Shown here: one piece after another, positions 54,899 to 62,767 of the stretch
Layout of the letters: the number at the start of each line of letters is the position of its first letter
How positions within the stretch are numbered: position 1 is the stretch's first letter
Assembly (NCBI RefSeq): GCF_027923905.1
Contig: NZ_AP026966.1
Span: 744,001 to 808,000 of the forward strand
Origin: Massilia varians
GTDB lineage: Bacteria; Pseudomonadota; Gammaproteobacteria; Burkholderiales; Burkholderiaceae_D
Length of the DNA stretch: 64,000 bases
Direction of reading: 5' to 3'
Made by a program: the position numbers and the translations under genes
The notes under the pieces: generated by a model
Told to the model about the DNA's origin: nothing
The model's database searches: none
What the model saw: only the letters and a program-made list of their open reading frames with translations

Positions 54899-55390
54899 TC
54901 ATGTGCGAGCCTTGTTCGCGTCCATCCACGCCAGCCAACCGGCGCGATGCGCTCTGGCGTCGTGCAAGGAGTGGTGCCAGTGGCTACCCGGCCGCTCGTG
55001 ATAGCGGCATGCTGCCGCGTGGAAGGTGGTCGTGTCGATCAGCGGACGCACATCCTTGACACCGGCCAGATTGGGCGGGATTTGTCCATCCAAGGCGTCG
55101 ATCAACAGTTCGTAGTCGGTGCGGTCGTCGCAGGCGACAACGACACGGCGCGGCAGCGCCGTGAACCAGGTGCGGAGCCGGATCGCCAGCTCCACCCGGC
55201 TCAAGACATTAGCGGGCGGTGCATCCAGCAATGGCAACACGACCGACTTCACGAAGGCATTACAGTCATCGGTCCGGTAATCGCTGCGCTCGGCGTAGAA
55301 CTCCACGCTGCCATCTTCGGACACCATACCGATGCTGATGAGATCGATCTGAATCGGGTCGGTGTATTCGGTGTCGAGAAAGATCAACAT
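54899..55390 (-). CDS. DEDD-family 3'-5' exonuclease (Rv2179c-like)
   Basis: The 163-residue RNase H-fold nuclease has FLDTEYTD (Asp, Glu of exo I), VVACDDRTDYELLIDAL (exo II Asp) and WHHSLHDARAHRAGW (His and Asp of exo III). It is compact, without extra domains, like the Rv2179c exoribonuclease-type family. The ATG lies inside the last codons of the micro-ORF. It is last in a three-gene overlapping unit starting at 56465. Its substrate (RNA or DNA) is not evident. Confidence 0.85.
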   Translation of the reverse strand: MLIFLDTEYTDPIQIDLISIGMVSEDGSVEFYAERSDYRTDDCNAFVKSVVLPLLDAPPANVLSRVELAIRLRTWFTALPRRVVVACDDRTDYELLIDALDGQIPPNLAGVKDVRPLIDTTTFHAAACRYHERPGSHWHHSLHDARAHRAGWLAWMDANKART

Positions 55391-55488
55391 GATGCCTTAC
55401 CTTTCTGCTCGGCCAGGCACAGACGAAAATCGCGGGCGGTGTCGCGCAGTTCGGTGGCGCGCCGCGCGGCGTCGAACGCTGGCTTCAT
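55384..55488 (-). CDS. 34-residue micro-protein in overlapping operon
   Basis: The start ATG overlaps the stop of the upstream ribbon-helix-helix gene (ATGA) and the stop lies 7 bp inside the exonuclease gene. It is therefore translationally coupled on both sides with a GGTAAGG-like site. The peptide (MKPAFDAARRATELRDTARD...) is amphipathic and basic/acidic mixed, probably one long helix. The overlap geometry is the evidence that it is real; no family is recognised. Confidence 0.6.
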   Translation of the reverse strand: MKPAFDAARRATELRDTARDFRLCLAEQKGKASC

Positions 55489-56465
55489 GATCTCGCCCCC
55501 GTCGCAATTACCGGTTCACGCACCCCGGTCGCGGCGTGCACCAGGGCGCGCGCTTCCGACGGAAAGACTAGCAACTCGCTGCCATCGTCGAGCTCAATCC
55601 GGCACAAGTCGTTGCCGGTGCATAGCATTTCGCGACGCGCGTAACTCGCCAGTTCCGCCAGGTCGTGTAGAGCGACTTCGGGTAGCGGCAGCGGCTCGCG
55701 TGGGGTGCCGAGCGGCGTCAAGTACACGAGTTCCAACCCGGCACGCTGAAACACTCGCGCTAGCAATGTGCGTGGCAGTGGGCTGCCCAGGCAGCCGGGC
55801 AGGCCCGCCATGATCTGCTCTAGTCGCAACGGCCGGCGGCGGGCCATGATAAAGTCGCGTAGCCGATCGAACACGTCGGCGAGCGAATTCAGGCCACGGG
55901 CGTCCACGTCGCGCTCGCCGTTGAGGTCCAGGTACGCCTCGCTGCTGAGCCAGGCGTGGCGGGTCATGGTGTCCACTACGCAATGCAGGATGTTGCAGGT
56001 CGCCCCGTCCACGCGTTCGGTCAGGCCGAACTCGATCACTGTCGAATCGTTCAGCGCGACCGTAGCGGTCAGACCATTGTCGGCGTCGCCACGCAGATAC
56101 TGGCGGGCCATGCCCTGGAAAGGGATGACGAAGCCGAGCTCTTCCAGCTTGCCCGGCAGTAGTTCAGTCAGCGAATTCATGACGACCTCCAGTTCGGGTT
56201 GCTGCGTGGATGGCGTGGGTGTGGCCGGCTCTTCCAGCGAGGGCAGCGCGCTGCCGAAGCGCGCCTCGTACCAGCGTTCGAGGATTTCCGCGGCGAGCTG
56301 CGACTCGCGGATGCCGCGAGATTTCGCCTCTTCCTGAATCGCATCGGTGAGGCGCGCGTCCAGCATTAAATTGGTCTGCGCCAGCGCCTGCTGCGCCTTC
56401 TTGCGCTCGCGGTAACGGCGCTGGTACTCGGCGGGGGTCTGTCGTCCAGTACAAGGGCGGGCCAT
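55485..56465 (-). CDS. Ribbon-helix-helix-like DNA-binding protein with large C-terminal domain
   Basis: The protein has 326 residues from ATG 56465 (MARPCTGRQTPAEYQRRYRERK). A basic N-terminal segment leads into a beta-helix-helix pattern (TNLMLDARLTDAIQEEAKSRGIRESQLAAEILERWYEARF, about residues 38-77) typical of Arc/MetJ/CopG folds. A linker rich in Pro/Thr and a C-terminal region of about 230 residues without recognised family follow. It heads the operon and a dyad (TAGTTGAATTAACTA) lies 21 bp before its start, consistent with self-repression. Confidence 0.7.
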   Translation of the reverse strand: MARPCTGRQTPAEYQRRYRERKKAQQALAQTNLMLDARLTDAIQEEAKSRGIRESQLAAEILERWYEARFGSALPSLEEPATPTPSTQQPELEVVMNSLTELLPGKLEELGFVIPFQGMARQYLRGDADNGLTATVALNDSTVIEFGLTERVDGATCNILHCVVDTMTRHAWLSSEAYLDLNGERDVDARGLNSLADVFDRLRDFIMARRRPLRLEQIMAGLPGCLGSPLPRTLLARVFQRAGLELVYLTPLGTPREPLPLPEVALHDLAELASYARREMLCTGNDLCRIELDDGSELLVFPSEARALVHAATGVREPVIATGARS

Positions 56466-56485
56466 GTTCGTTTCATTAAGATCAC

Positions 56486-56500
56486 TAGTTGAATTAACTA
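56486..56500. promoter_or_regulatory. Dyad operator before the RHH-exonuclease operon
   Basis: TAGTT-GAATT-AACTA is an exact inverted repeat in the promoter area of the minus-strand operon. TTGGAC (minus strand, 56503-56508) lies immediately upstream as a possible -35. Size and position suit an RHH-type autorepressor. Confidence 0.5.
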
Positions 56501-56594
56501 TTGTCCAAAAATGGGTCGCAGATGCAAGGGCCGACGTGCGGCGGCTGCAGTAATTACGGATCACGATAATTACCGTAATCGACCGGTCCCCGGC

Positions 56595-57059
56595 TCAACT
56601 TCGCACGTGGCTCCGACCGCAGGTGTGGCAGAACCAGGTGTTTTGCCACTGCCGCTTGGCGGCGTTGTACGCCTGGGCTTGCAGGTACCAAGCCTTCATC
56701 AGCAGCCAACCCACCGCGATGACACCCAGGCCGACAGCGGCCTGTATCCAGTTGTGGCGCAGTGCAGCCGTACCCACATAAACGCATTCACGAGCCAGCA
56801 AGGGGCAAACCGTCATCGCCATATAGATCAAGACGCCGCCGATACCGTAGGCGATGACGAACGGCATCGGCGACGGCGGTGCTGGCGGCGCGCAATGCTG
56901 GGCCAGCGCCGTGGTCTGGGTGCCGTAGCTGGTGACCTGTGCGAATTCCCCGCCGACGGTGCCGGCATGATTGAGCCGGATGCGCTGAGTGCCGTCCGCA
57001 TGCGCGACGGCATGCGGCTGAACCTGGGTGCTGCCACAAGAAGGACACTGCAATTGCAT
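56595..57059 (-). CDS. Two-helix membrane protein with split Cys-x-x-Cys ends
   Basis: The 154-residue protein begins QLQCPSCGSTQVQP and ends WFCHTCGRSHVRS, so two Cys-x-x-Cys knuckles sit at opposite ends. Two transmembrane helices (MPFVIAYGIGGVLIYMAMTV; IQAAVGLGVIAVGWLLMKAWYL) lie between, separated by a short loop. Both ends would be cytoplasmic and could build one zinc ribbon across the hairpin. It starts 2 bp from the stop of the lipoprotein gene upstream. No family recognised. Confidence 0.7.
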   Translation of the reverse strand: MQLQCPSCGSTQVQPHAVAHADGTQRIRLNHAGTVGGEFAQVTSYGTQTTALAQHCAPPAPPSPMPFVIAYGIGGVLIYMAMTVCPLLARECVYVGTAALRHNWIQAAVGLGVIAVGWLLMKAWYLQAQAYNAAKRQWQNTWFCHTCGRSHVRS

Positions 57060-57061
57060 GT

Positions 57062-58189
57062 TCAGCCCTCCGCGCCTTCGGTATCGACCGTGCAGGTCAG
57101 CGTGGTTTCACCGTTCTCGTTCCCCAGGATCAGCACGCCCAGCTTGGTCGCGCGGCCGTAACTCTTGCCGTCCTTGCCGAGCTTCAAGGATGCCGCCTTG
57201 ACCACCTGCTGCGAATTCACACCTGGCAGGAAACTGCGATAGGTCTGCTCGCCGCCGTCGCGCGAGATGGCGATTTTCGATGTGTTCAATCCGTAGACCT
57301 TGAGGGGTTCCGGGAGCGCAATCGGCGATACGCCCTGCTCGGGCCGCCAGCCCGCCTGTTTGAGCGCAGCTTCGGCGAAGTTGAAGCGCTTGCTGATGGC
57401 CGTGCAGGCGAGCGCCTGTTCCAGCAGCGCTCTGGCCTTGCCGCCCAGGGACTTGTTCGATGCCACCGTCGTCGCGTCGGCAGGTGCGGCCTTGGCGGCG
57501 CTCGGGTCATAGCCGACCAGCCAGAGATTGGTCGGCGCGCCGGCCTGCCAGCCGGTATCGAGCAAGAGCTGCTCGATGAAGCCCTGGAAGGCGAGCTGCT
57601 TGCTTTCACCGAACGGCTTCCTTTCCGGGATAGCAAGCATCGGCGGCTTGGGACCGGTGGTGCGCACGTTGCCGCTGTGCTCGACGGCCATCTGTTGCAT
57701 GAATAGGTGCAGGTTGGCGGCATTGTTGACGGCGAAGCCGACCGACTTTCCCCAGCAAACCGCGAACGGCGCGATCGACTCAGACCTGGCCTTGCTCCAC
57801 CAGATCGTCGCCACGGCGATCCAGCAGTCATTGCGCGACCAGTCGGTCACGGTCACCGCTAAGCGCGGGAAGTAGGTCTTGGGTGTGCCGTCATAAGGGT
57901 GCTTGGCGAAGATGCCGGTCAGTGTGCCGGCGCGAAGAGACGGTGGCAGCGCGGTGTTCGACTTCGGTTCCGTATTGACCGCTGCCTTCGCCGGCACCGT
58001 GACTGCGGGCTGAGGCTGAGGCTGGGGCTTTGGACCAAGGACATCGGCCAACGACACCTTCACCTTGGTCGATCCGTCAGGCTGTTGTTGCGTGGTAACG
58101 CATCCCGATAGGCCCGAGAGCATGAATGCCGCTCCCAAGGCGCCCAAACAGTGCCACATCCACACGCCACGCCTCTGTCCGACCATCAT
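57062..58189 (-). CDS. Unrecognised lipoprotein
   Basis: The 375-residue protein has a signal peptide with lipobox LSGC followed by a Gln/Pro repeat (PKPQPQPQPAVTVP, about residues 53-66). Two mixed alpha/beta regions follow, the first with a Trp/Cys-rich patch (DWSRNDCWIAVATIWWSK). The C-terminus is beta-rich (SYGRATKLGVLILGNENGETTLTCTVDTE). It is co-transcribed with the two-helix protein and divergent from the XRE regulator gene, sharing its operator region. Function unknown. Confidence 0.75.
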   Translation of the reverse strand: MMVGQRRGVWMWHCLGALGAAFMLSGLSGCVTTQQQPDGSTKVKVSLADVLGPKPQPQPQPAVTVPAKAAVNTEPKSNTALPPSLRAGTLTGIFAKHPYDGTPKTYFPRLAVTVTDWSRNDCWIAVATIWWSKARSESIAPFAVCWGKSVGFAVNNAANLHLFMQQMAVEHSGNVRTTGPKPPMLAIPERKPFGESKQLAFQGFIEQLLLDTGWQAGAPTNLWLVGYDPSAAKAAPADATTVASNKSLGGKARALLEQALACTAISKRFNFAEAALKQAGWRPEQGVSPIALPEPLKVYGLNTSKIAISRDGGEQTYRSFLPGVNSQQVVKAASLKLGKDGKSYGRATKLGVLILGNENGETTLTCTVDTEGAEG

Positions 58190-58207
58190 TTCCTCCGAAA
58201 TTGTCCA

Positions 58208-58254
58208 CTATGAGTACCAATCTTGCCACATCGGTATGCGATTGTCACTCATAG
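58208..58254. promoter_or_regulatory. Paired inverted operators between lipoprotein and XRE genes
   Basis: CTATGAGTACCAATC (58208-58222) and its near-exact inverse GATTGTCACTCATAG (58240-58254) agree at 13 of 15 positions and are 17 bp apart in the divergent promoter region. They fit binding of two repressor dimers controlling both genes. Confidence 0.6.
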
Positions 58255-58311
58255 GGCGTGGCCTGATAGTGGCTCTCTTCTTAGCATCTTTTCCATTTGG
58301 GCGAGGAAAAG

Positions 58312-58542
58312 ATGACCGAAAAAGACCCGCGCATTTTGTTCGGGCGAAGGTTGGCGCAGGTCAGGAAACAAAAAGGCTGGTCACAGGAGAAATTGGCACT
58401 GGAGAGTGGCATCGCCCGTAGTTATCTCGGCGGCGTCGAGCGTGGGCAACGGAATATTGCGCTGCTCAATATTTGCAAATTGGCTGAAAAATTGCAGGTT
58501 CCCGTCGGCGAATTGTTCGATTTCGACTCGTTAGACGGCTAG
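58312..58542 (+). CDS. XRE-family helix-turn-helix regulator
   Basis: The 76-residue single-domain repressor has FGRRLAQVRKQKGWSQEKLALESGIARSYLGGVERGQRNI, with the recognition helix at about residues 34-44, then an Asp-rich tail. The restriction-modification C-protein family looks much like this, but no methylase or nuclease pair is nearby. ATG 58312 follows GAGGAAA. Confidence 0.9.
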   Translation: MTEKDPRILFGRRLAQVRKQKGWSQEKLALESGIARSYLGGVERGQRNIALLNICKLAEKLQVPVGELFDFDSLDG

Positions 58543-58668
58543 TCGATACCTGTATTCCTGAATCGCACCAAATAGCTGGATGCCGCAAGAAGAAACTCGT
58601 TCTATCTCATCCGATAATCTGATTCCAAAATTCCCGTCGTCGAACTCAATCGCACGGGAGCGCTGCAT

Positions 58669-59058
58669 ATGGACAAGGGTCGGATCGCCGAGTTGATCGC
58701 GCGCTTCGCCTGGAAAGACACCATTCAGGAAGGCGGCTGGCAAGGCTTCGGGTGGCGGCAGTCGGTCTTCGCCGGCGTTGATCATTTTCATATCCAGGCA
58801 ACCCCGCAACCGGATTTCTTGACCTACGGCGAGCATGGTCTGCTCGTCATGGCTGTCACTGCCAACACCTGCTTGGTGACCAGGGAATATTGCGACGGAC
58901 GCAGGGCCGATTTCGCTGTCGCGACCAGCATCCGGGGCGTGGCCGATCTACTGGTCGCGGAAACCAACCACAAGGTAGGTGTCGCCGCCGATGCTGTACT
59001 GGAAAAACTGAGCCAGCGGCACATGCTCACCACGATGCAGGTCATCGGCCATGTATGA
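58669..59058 (+). CDS. Unrecognised 129-residue protein
   Basis: The frame starts MDKGRIAELIARFAWKDTIQEGGW with a GGGAG upstream and has mixed alpha/beta character (HFHIQATPQPDFLTYGEHGLLVMAVTANTCLV; SIRGVADLLVAETNHKVGVAADAVLEKLSQRH). It has no signal or membrane segment. It lies between the XRE gene and the repeat array, same strand as the relaxase. A 101-residue minus-strand frame overlaps its 5' half but is less protein-like. Confidence 0.5.
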   Translation: MDKGRIAELIARFAWKDTIQEGGWQGFGWRQSVFAGVDHFHIQATPQPDFLTYGEHGLLVMAVTANTCLVTREYCDGRRADFAVATSIRGVADLLVAETNHKVGVAADAVLEKLSQRHMLTTMQVIGHV

Positions 59059-59096
59059 CCTCCATCGAGCGATCATCGCGGCCGGAATTGCCGGCT

Positions 59097-59238
59097 TGAC
59101 ACAGTCATCGCCACCTATTTCACACACTGTCAGCGCAGTCCTCGCACATTGCTCGCCATCGAGATCGCACACTGTCGGCACATTTATCGACATCAAGCTG
59201 ACACATAGCGGCACAATCGACGGCGACATCTTCACACA
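59097..59238. repeat. Helically phased TSRCACA array upstream of relaxase
   Basis: Seven-base motifs of the form T/C-S-R-CACA start at 59097, 59120, 59142, 59165, 59176, 59199, 59209 and 59232. Spacings are 23, 22, 23, 11, 23, 10 and 23, all multiples of one or two helical turns. The surrounding 300 bp (59059-59363) holds no convincing gene. It could be an oriT or mobilisation control region, a partition site or a second set of iterons. Confidence 0.65.
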
Positions 59239-59363
59239 GTGTTCATACATTGCACGGAGGGGTCCAGGGGCAGCGAGCCCTTGGCCGACATTTGTGGAGC
59301 GCTCGCGCGGAACAAATATAGTCGGTCACTATATTTTGTCCGCAGCACGCCGGGGCTGAAATC

Positions 59364-60176
59364 ATGCCCACACAGTTTGTCCACATCGAGTGTTATTCGC
59401 TGACACCACCGAAAAAGGCCAGAAAGAACGCAGCAGCAAAGTGGTCGGCCGGCGACGTCCTGGCAGAAGCTGCGCGCAGACCGGGCGCATGCGATCACGT
59501 CACGACCCCGCTGCCGCCTGCGCTGATTTATGGTGTCACCCTGGAGCAAATCGAAGCCGAGCTCACCGATATCCAGTCGAATGCCCGAGATGCCGCCGGC
59601 CGCCGACTGCGGAAAGATGCAACCGTACTGTTGGCTGGCGTAGCGAGTTACCCGGCGGATGGGAACGACTACGAGGTGTGGAAGCAGCTCACCGTCGAGT
59701 GGCTGCGATGTCGGTTCGGCGAAAACCTCCGCGCTGTCGTCGAACACTTGGACGAGTCGCATCCGCATCTGCACTTCTTCATCATCGATCCCATCGCAGG
59801 GAACGTCAAAGGCTTGCACCCTGGCTTTGTCGCCGCCAAAGGCATGGCGAATCCGGTGCTCCAGCGGATGGCGTACACCGAGGCGATGCGGGCATTCCAG
59901 GACGAATATTGGGGACACGTAGGCGGCCCCACGGCCCTGGCGCGAGTTGGTCCTCGGCGGCGGCGGCTGACGAGGGCCGAATGGGCGCAAGAACAAGCGG
60001 ACCTTCGAGCGCAGGCTGCTACTTTGCAATCGGTTCGCACCAGGTTGGAAGAGGTGCGAGTACGTGAAGAACGCGTCACCGAACTCGCCCGCCGCACGCT
60101 CGAGCAAGCAGAGTGCTTGATCTATAGGCTGAATGAACTTGACTCTCATCCGTCGGAACCAGAAGTTCCGGATTGA
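59364..60176 (+). CDS. MobV/Pre-type relaxase-like mobilisation protein
   Basis: The 270-residue protein carries HLDESHPHLHFFIIDP, the metal-binding H-x-D-E-x-x-P-H-x-H motif of MobV relaxases, near residue 130. The C-terminus is a coiled coil (EWAQEQADLRAQAATLQSVRTRLEEVRVREERVTEL), also typical. It is shorter than most MobV proteins (often over 400), and I cannot see the usual N-terminal motif clearly. It nicks plasmid DNA at oriT for mobilisation by a helper conjugation system. No transfer genes are in the window. Confidence 0.8.
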   Translation: MPTQFVHIECYSLTPPKKARKNAAAKWSAGDVLAEAARRPGACDHVTTPLPPALIYGVTLEQIEAELTDIQSNARDAAGRRLRKDATVLLAGVASYPADGNDYEVWKQLTVEWLRCRFGENLRAVVEHLDESHPHLHFFIIDPIAGNVKGLHPGFVAAKGMANPVLQRMAYTEAMRAFQDEYWGHVGGPTALARVGPRRRRLTRAEWAQEQADLRAQAATLQSVRTRLEEVRVREERVTELARRTLEQAECLIYRLNELDSHPSEPEVPD

Positions 60177-60260
60177 TGAGTCTTTCTAGCGCCAACTGTC
60201 TGCCTTGGCACAGGCCCAGTTGTAGTATGAGGTGTACTGTCAATAGTGGACACGTCCGTT

Positions 60261-61112
60261 TCAAGCAGCCAGCTGCTGTCTGCTGAATTCTTCGGCAAAC
60301 GATGCTGGCGATAGGTACCCGAGACGCGAATGGCGCCGCTGGCGGTTATAGAAAATTTCGATGTATTCAGTGATTGCGGACTCCGCCTCGGCCCTGGTCG
60401 CATACCTCTGGTGATGGATCAATTCGTTCTTCAAGCTACCCCAGAAGCTCTCCATAGGCGCGTTGTCGTAGCAGTTCCCCTTGCGCGACATGGAGGCCGT
60501 CATGCCGAACTGCTCGAGCAGTTTGCGATAGTCATCTGCGCAGTACTGGCTGCCGCGATCCGAATGGAGAATCAGGCCTGGCGCTGGCCGCTTGTTGCGT
60601 ACTGCTCGCCAGAGCGCCTGCGCCGTCAACTCCTGGGTCATCCTGGCCCCGAGCGCATAGCCCACCATCTCGCACGTAAAAATGTCCTTGATACCCGCCA
60701 GGTAGAGCCAGCCTTCGTCGGTGGCGACGTACGTGATGTCGCTCACCCAGGCTTCATTTGGCTCCGTCGGCGCGAAGGTCTGTTCCAACAGATTCGGTGC
60801 GACCGGGTAGGCGTGTTTCGAGTTTGTCGTTGCCTTGAATCTGCGCTTTTGCTTGCAGCACAGGCCAAGCTCTCGCCGCAGCCGCACGATCCGATCACGT
60901 CCCGCCTCGAAGCCTTGCGCAGCCAGTTCCGGCTGCAAGCGCAACGGTCCATAGGTCTGACGAGTTTGAACATGAGCAGCCTTGATGGCGATCTTCAGCT
61001 TCTCGTCGTTCTGCGCACGCTGCGATGCGGGACGATCCAGCGCTGCGTAATAGCCGCTGCGCGACACGTCAAAGACACGGCACAACAGGCCAAGCGGGTA
61101 CTCGAGTCGCAT
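60261..61112 (-). CDS. IS3-family transposase OrfB (DDE domain)
   Basis: The frame has 283 residues from ATG 61112; the native product would be an OrfAB fusion made by frameshift further upstream. It has the HTH_21-like segment (YYAALDRPASQRAQNDEKLKIAI) and integrase core with D in WVSDITYV, D in LHSDRGSQYCADDY and E in MESFWGSLKNEL. The ORF is intact but cut off from orfA by the ISL3 insert, so the element is probably immobile unless helped in trans. Confidence 0.93.
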   Translation of the reverse strand: MRLEYPLGLLCRVFDVSRSGYYAALDRPASQRAQNDEKLKIAIKAAHVQTRQTYGPLRLQPELAAQGFEAGRDRIVRLRRELGLCCKQKRRFKATTNSKHAYPVAPNLLEQTFAPTEPNEAWVSDITYVATDEGWLYLAGIKDIFTCEMVGYALGARMTQELTAQALWRAVRNKRPAPGLILHSDRGSQYCADDYRKLLEQFGMTASMSRKGNCYDNAPMESFWGSLKNELIHHQRYATRAEAESAITEYIEIFYNRQRRHSRLGYLSPASFAEEFSRQQLAA

Positions 61113-61174
61113 CGATTTTATGAACGCGTACCGGGCAGCGACTCCCTGGCAAAGTACGCGGTGGCCTTTTTTAG

Positions 61175-62507
61175 GGTTCTTCGCGGGGAATGGGGGAAGA
61201 CGGGGTTGACGATCTAATCGGGAGGTGGTGGCGGTGGCCTGATGTTGGTAGATTGATAGTCGCCAAACAAATCAGTCTATCAAACCACCGCCATGCTCAA
61301 TGCTATGTCGTCTGTCCCGTTTTGGGAAGGCCATATTGTCGACACCGTCCAAGAACAAGAAGACGGATCACTGTTAATCGTTCTCGATACCTGCCCGGCA
61401 AGGGATGCTGTGTGCGGAGCGTGCCACCAGCCTTGCGCCCTGGTGCATGAGCGCCGAAGGCGTAAGGTGCGCGATCGCGACGTTCTGGACAAGCGCGTCT
61501 GGCTCGATGTGCCGGTACGGCGGCTGGACTGCCATCACTGCAATGCACGAGTGGCCGAGCACATTGTTTGGCTCGACCGCCGGGCGCGCATCACGCACCG
61601 CGTGCGTCTGTGGGTCGAGGCGCTGGCGCAGTTGCTGCCCATAGCCCATATAGCCCGGTTGACCGGGCTGCACTGGCATACCATCAAAGAGATTGATCAT
61701 CGGCGACTAAAGCAGCTGCACGGCGACTTCTCGGCGGTGGGCGTACGCCGCTTGGTCATGGACGAATTTGCCCTGCACAAGGGCCATCGCTACGCTACCG
61801 TGGCCATGGATGCCGAGCGTATGCGCGTCTTGTGGGTTGGGGAAGGCAACAGCCGGGAAGCGATCCGGCCATTCTTTGAGCTGCTGGGCGAGCAAGGCTG
61901 CCAGCGAATCGAGGCGGTGGCCATGGATATGAACACGGCCATGGACCTTGAAGTGCGTCAGCAATGTCCAAACGCGGAGGTGGTCTACGATTTGTTTCAT
62001 GTCGTGGCCCGCTTCGGCCGCGAAGTCGTCGACCGGGTGCGCGTCGATCAAGCCAATACGTTACGGGCCGAACCAAAAGCGCGCCAGGTCATCAAGCGTA
62101 GCCGCTGGCTGTTACTACGCAACCGCGACAACCTCAAGGCCGAACAGGCCGTCAAGCTCGAAGAACTGCTCGCCGCCAATCAGCCGCTGGCAACGGTCTA
62201 CCTGCTCAAGACCGAATTGAAAGAGATCTGGTATGCGCCATCGGTCCGGGAAGGTGCTCGTCGATGGAAGGCTTGGCTCAAACTCGCCTTGGAAAGCCAT
62301 ATCACACCGCTGATCCAGTTTGCCAAACGGCTGGCCAAGTACCGGCGCGGCATTCTGGCTTCGGCCATCTATCCGATGAACTCATCGATCCTGGAAGGCG
62401 TCAACAACCGCATCAAAGTCATCAAGCGCATGGCCTACGGATTTCGGGATGCATCCTACTTCTTCCTGAAAATCAAGGATGCGTTTCCCGGCAAAACGCG
62501 ATGAACC
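61175..62507 (+). mobile_element. ISL3-family insertion sequence with 8-bp target duplication
   Basis: The left end GGTTCTTCGCG and the right end CGCGATGAACC are inverted (one mismatch over 11), and both are bordered by TTTTTTAG (61167-61174 and 62508-62515). The 1333-bp size, 8-bp duplication of an AT-rich target and a single transposase are typical of ISL3. The interrupted target is the A6G slippery stretch of the IS3 element. Confidence 0.93.
61293..62504 (+). CDS. ISL3-family transposase
   Basis: The 403-residue protein has N-terminal Cys pairs of a zinc-binding domain (VCGACHQPC; LDCHHCNARVAEH), an HTH (LTGLHWHTIKEIDHRRL) and a DDE core with D in LVMDEFALHKG, D in VAMDMNTAM and E in NSSILEGVNNRIK. 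It is complete. The TGA stop lies within the right terminal repeat. Confidence 0.94.
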   Translation: MLNAMSSVPFWEGHIVDTVQEQEDGSLLIVLDTCPARDAVCGACHQPCALVHERRRRKVRDRDVLDKRVWLDVPVRRLDCHHCNARVAEHIVWLDRRARITHRVRLWVEALAQLLPIAHIARLTGLHWHTIKEIDHRRLKQLHGDFSAVGVRRLVMDEFALHKGHRYATVAMDAERMRVLWVGEGNSREAIRPFFELLGEQGCQRIEAVAMDMNTAMDLEVRQQCPNAEVVYDLFHVVARFGREVVDRVRVDQANTLRAEPKARQVIKRSRWLLLRNRDNLKAEQAVKLEELLAANQPLATVYLLKTELKEIWYAPSVREGARRWKAWLKLALESHITPLIQFAKRLAKYRRGILASAIYPMNSSILEGVNNRIKVIKRMAYGFRDASYFFLKIKDAFPGKTR

Positions 62508-62767
62508 TTTTTTAGCACTTCCTTTTCCATCCGCTCCACGGCCAGTTCTTTACGCAGCTTTGCCAACTCGGCTTCTAGTTCCACGACGCTTCGGCTGCCT
62601 GGTGGTGCCGCCGGGTCTGTGCTGCGCTTCGCCGCGCTCACCCAGTTGGCCAGCGTCCCTTTCGGCACTCCGATCCGCTGGGCAGCCTGTTCCTGCGACA
62701 AGCCCTGTTCCAGCACCAGCTTGACGGCTTCGGTCCTGAACTCAGGTGTGTATGTCTTCAATTTCAT
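62508..62767 (-). pseudogene. IS3-family OrfA, cut by ISL3 insertion
   Basis: The N-terminal 86 residues remain: HTH_Tnp_1 domain (YTPEFRTEAVKLVLEQGLSQEQAAQRIGVPKGTLANW) and the leucine zipper-like ELEAELAKLRKELAVERMEKEVLKK. The original 3' part (ATAYFARESLPGTRS, stop at 61118-61120) lies on the other side of the insert. The open frame now runs into the ISL3 end and stops at 62456. Confidence 0.88.

Noticed and set aside
58531..58836. 101-codon minus-strand frame between the XRE gene and the 129-residue gene
   Set aside because: Overlaps the XRE stop and the start of a more protein-like plus-strand gene; no ribosome site or homology recognised.
59051..59359. Plus-strand frame of 102 codons (and a 100-codon minus frame at 58948-59250) across the repeat array
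   Set aside because: Both read through the phased CACA motifs, giving repetitive SHTV or Cys-containing peptides; no ribosome site, and the periodic DNA motif explains the open frames better.
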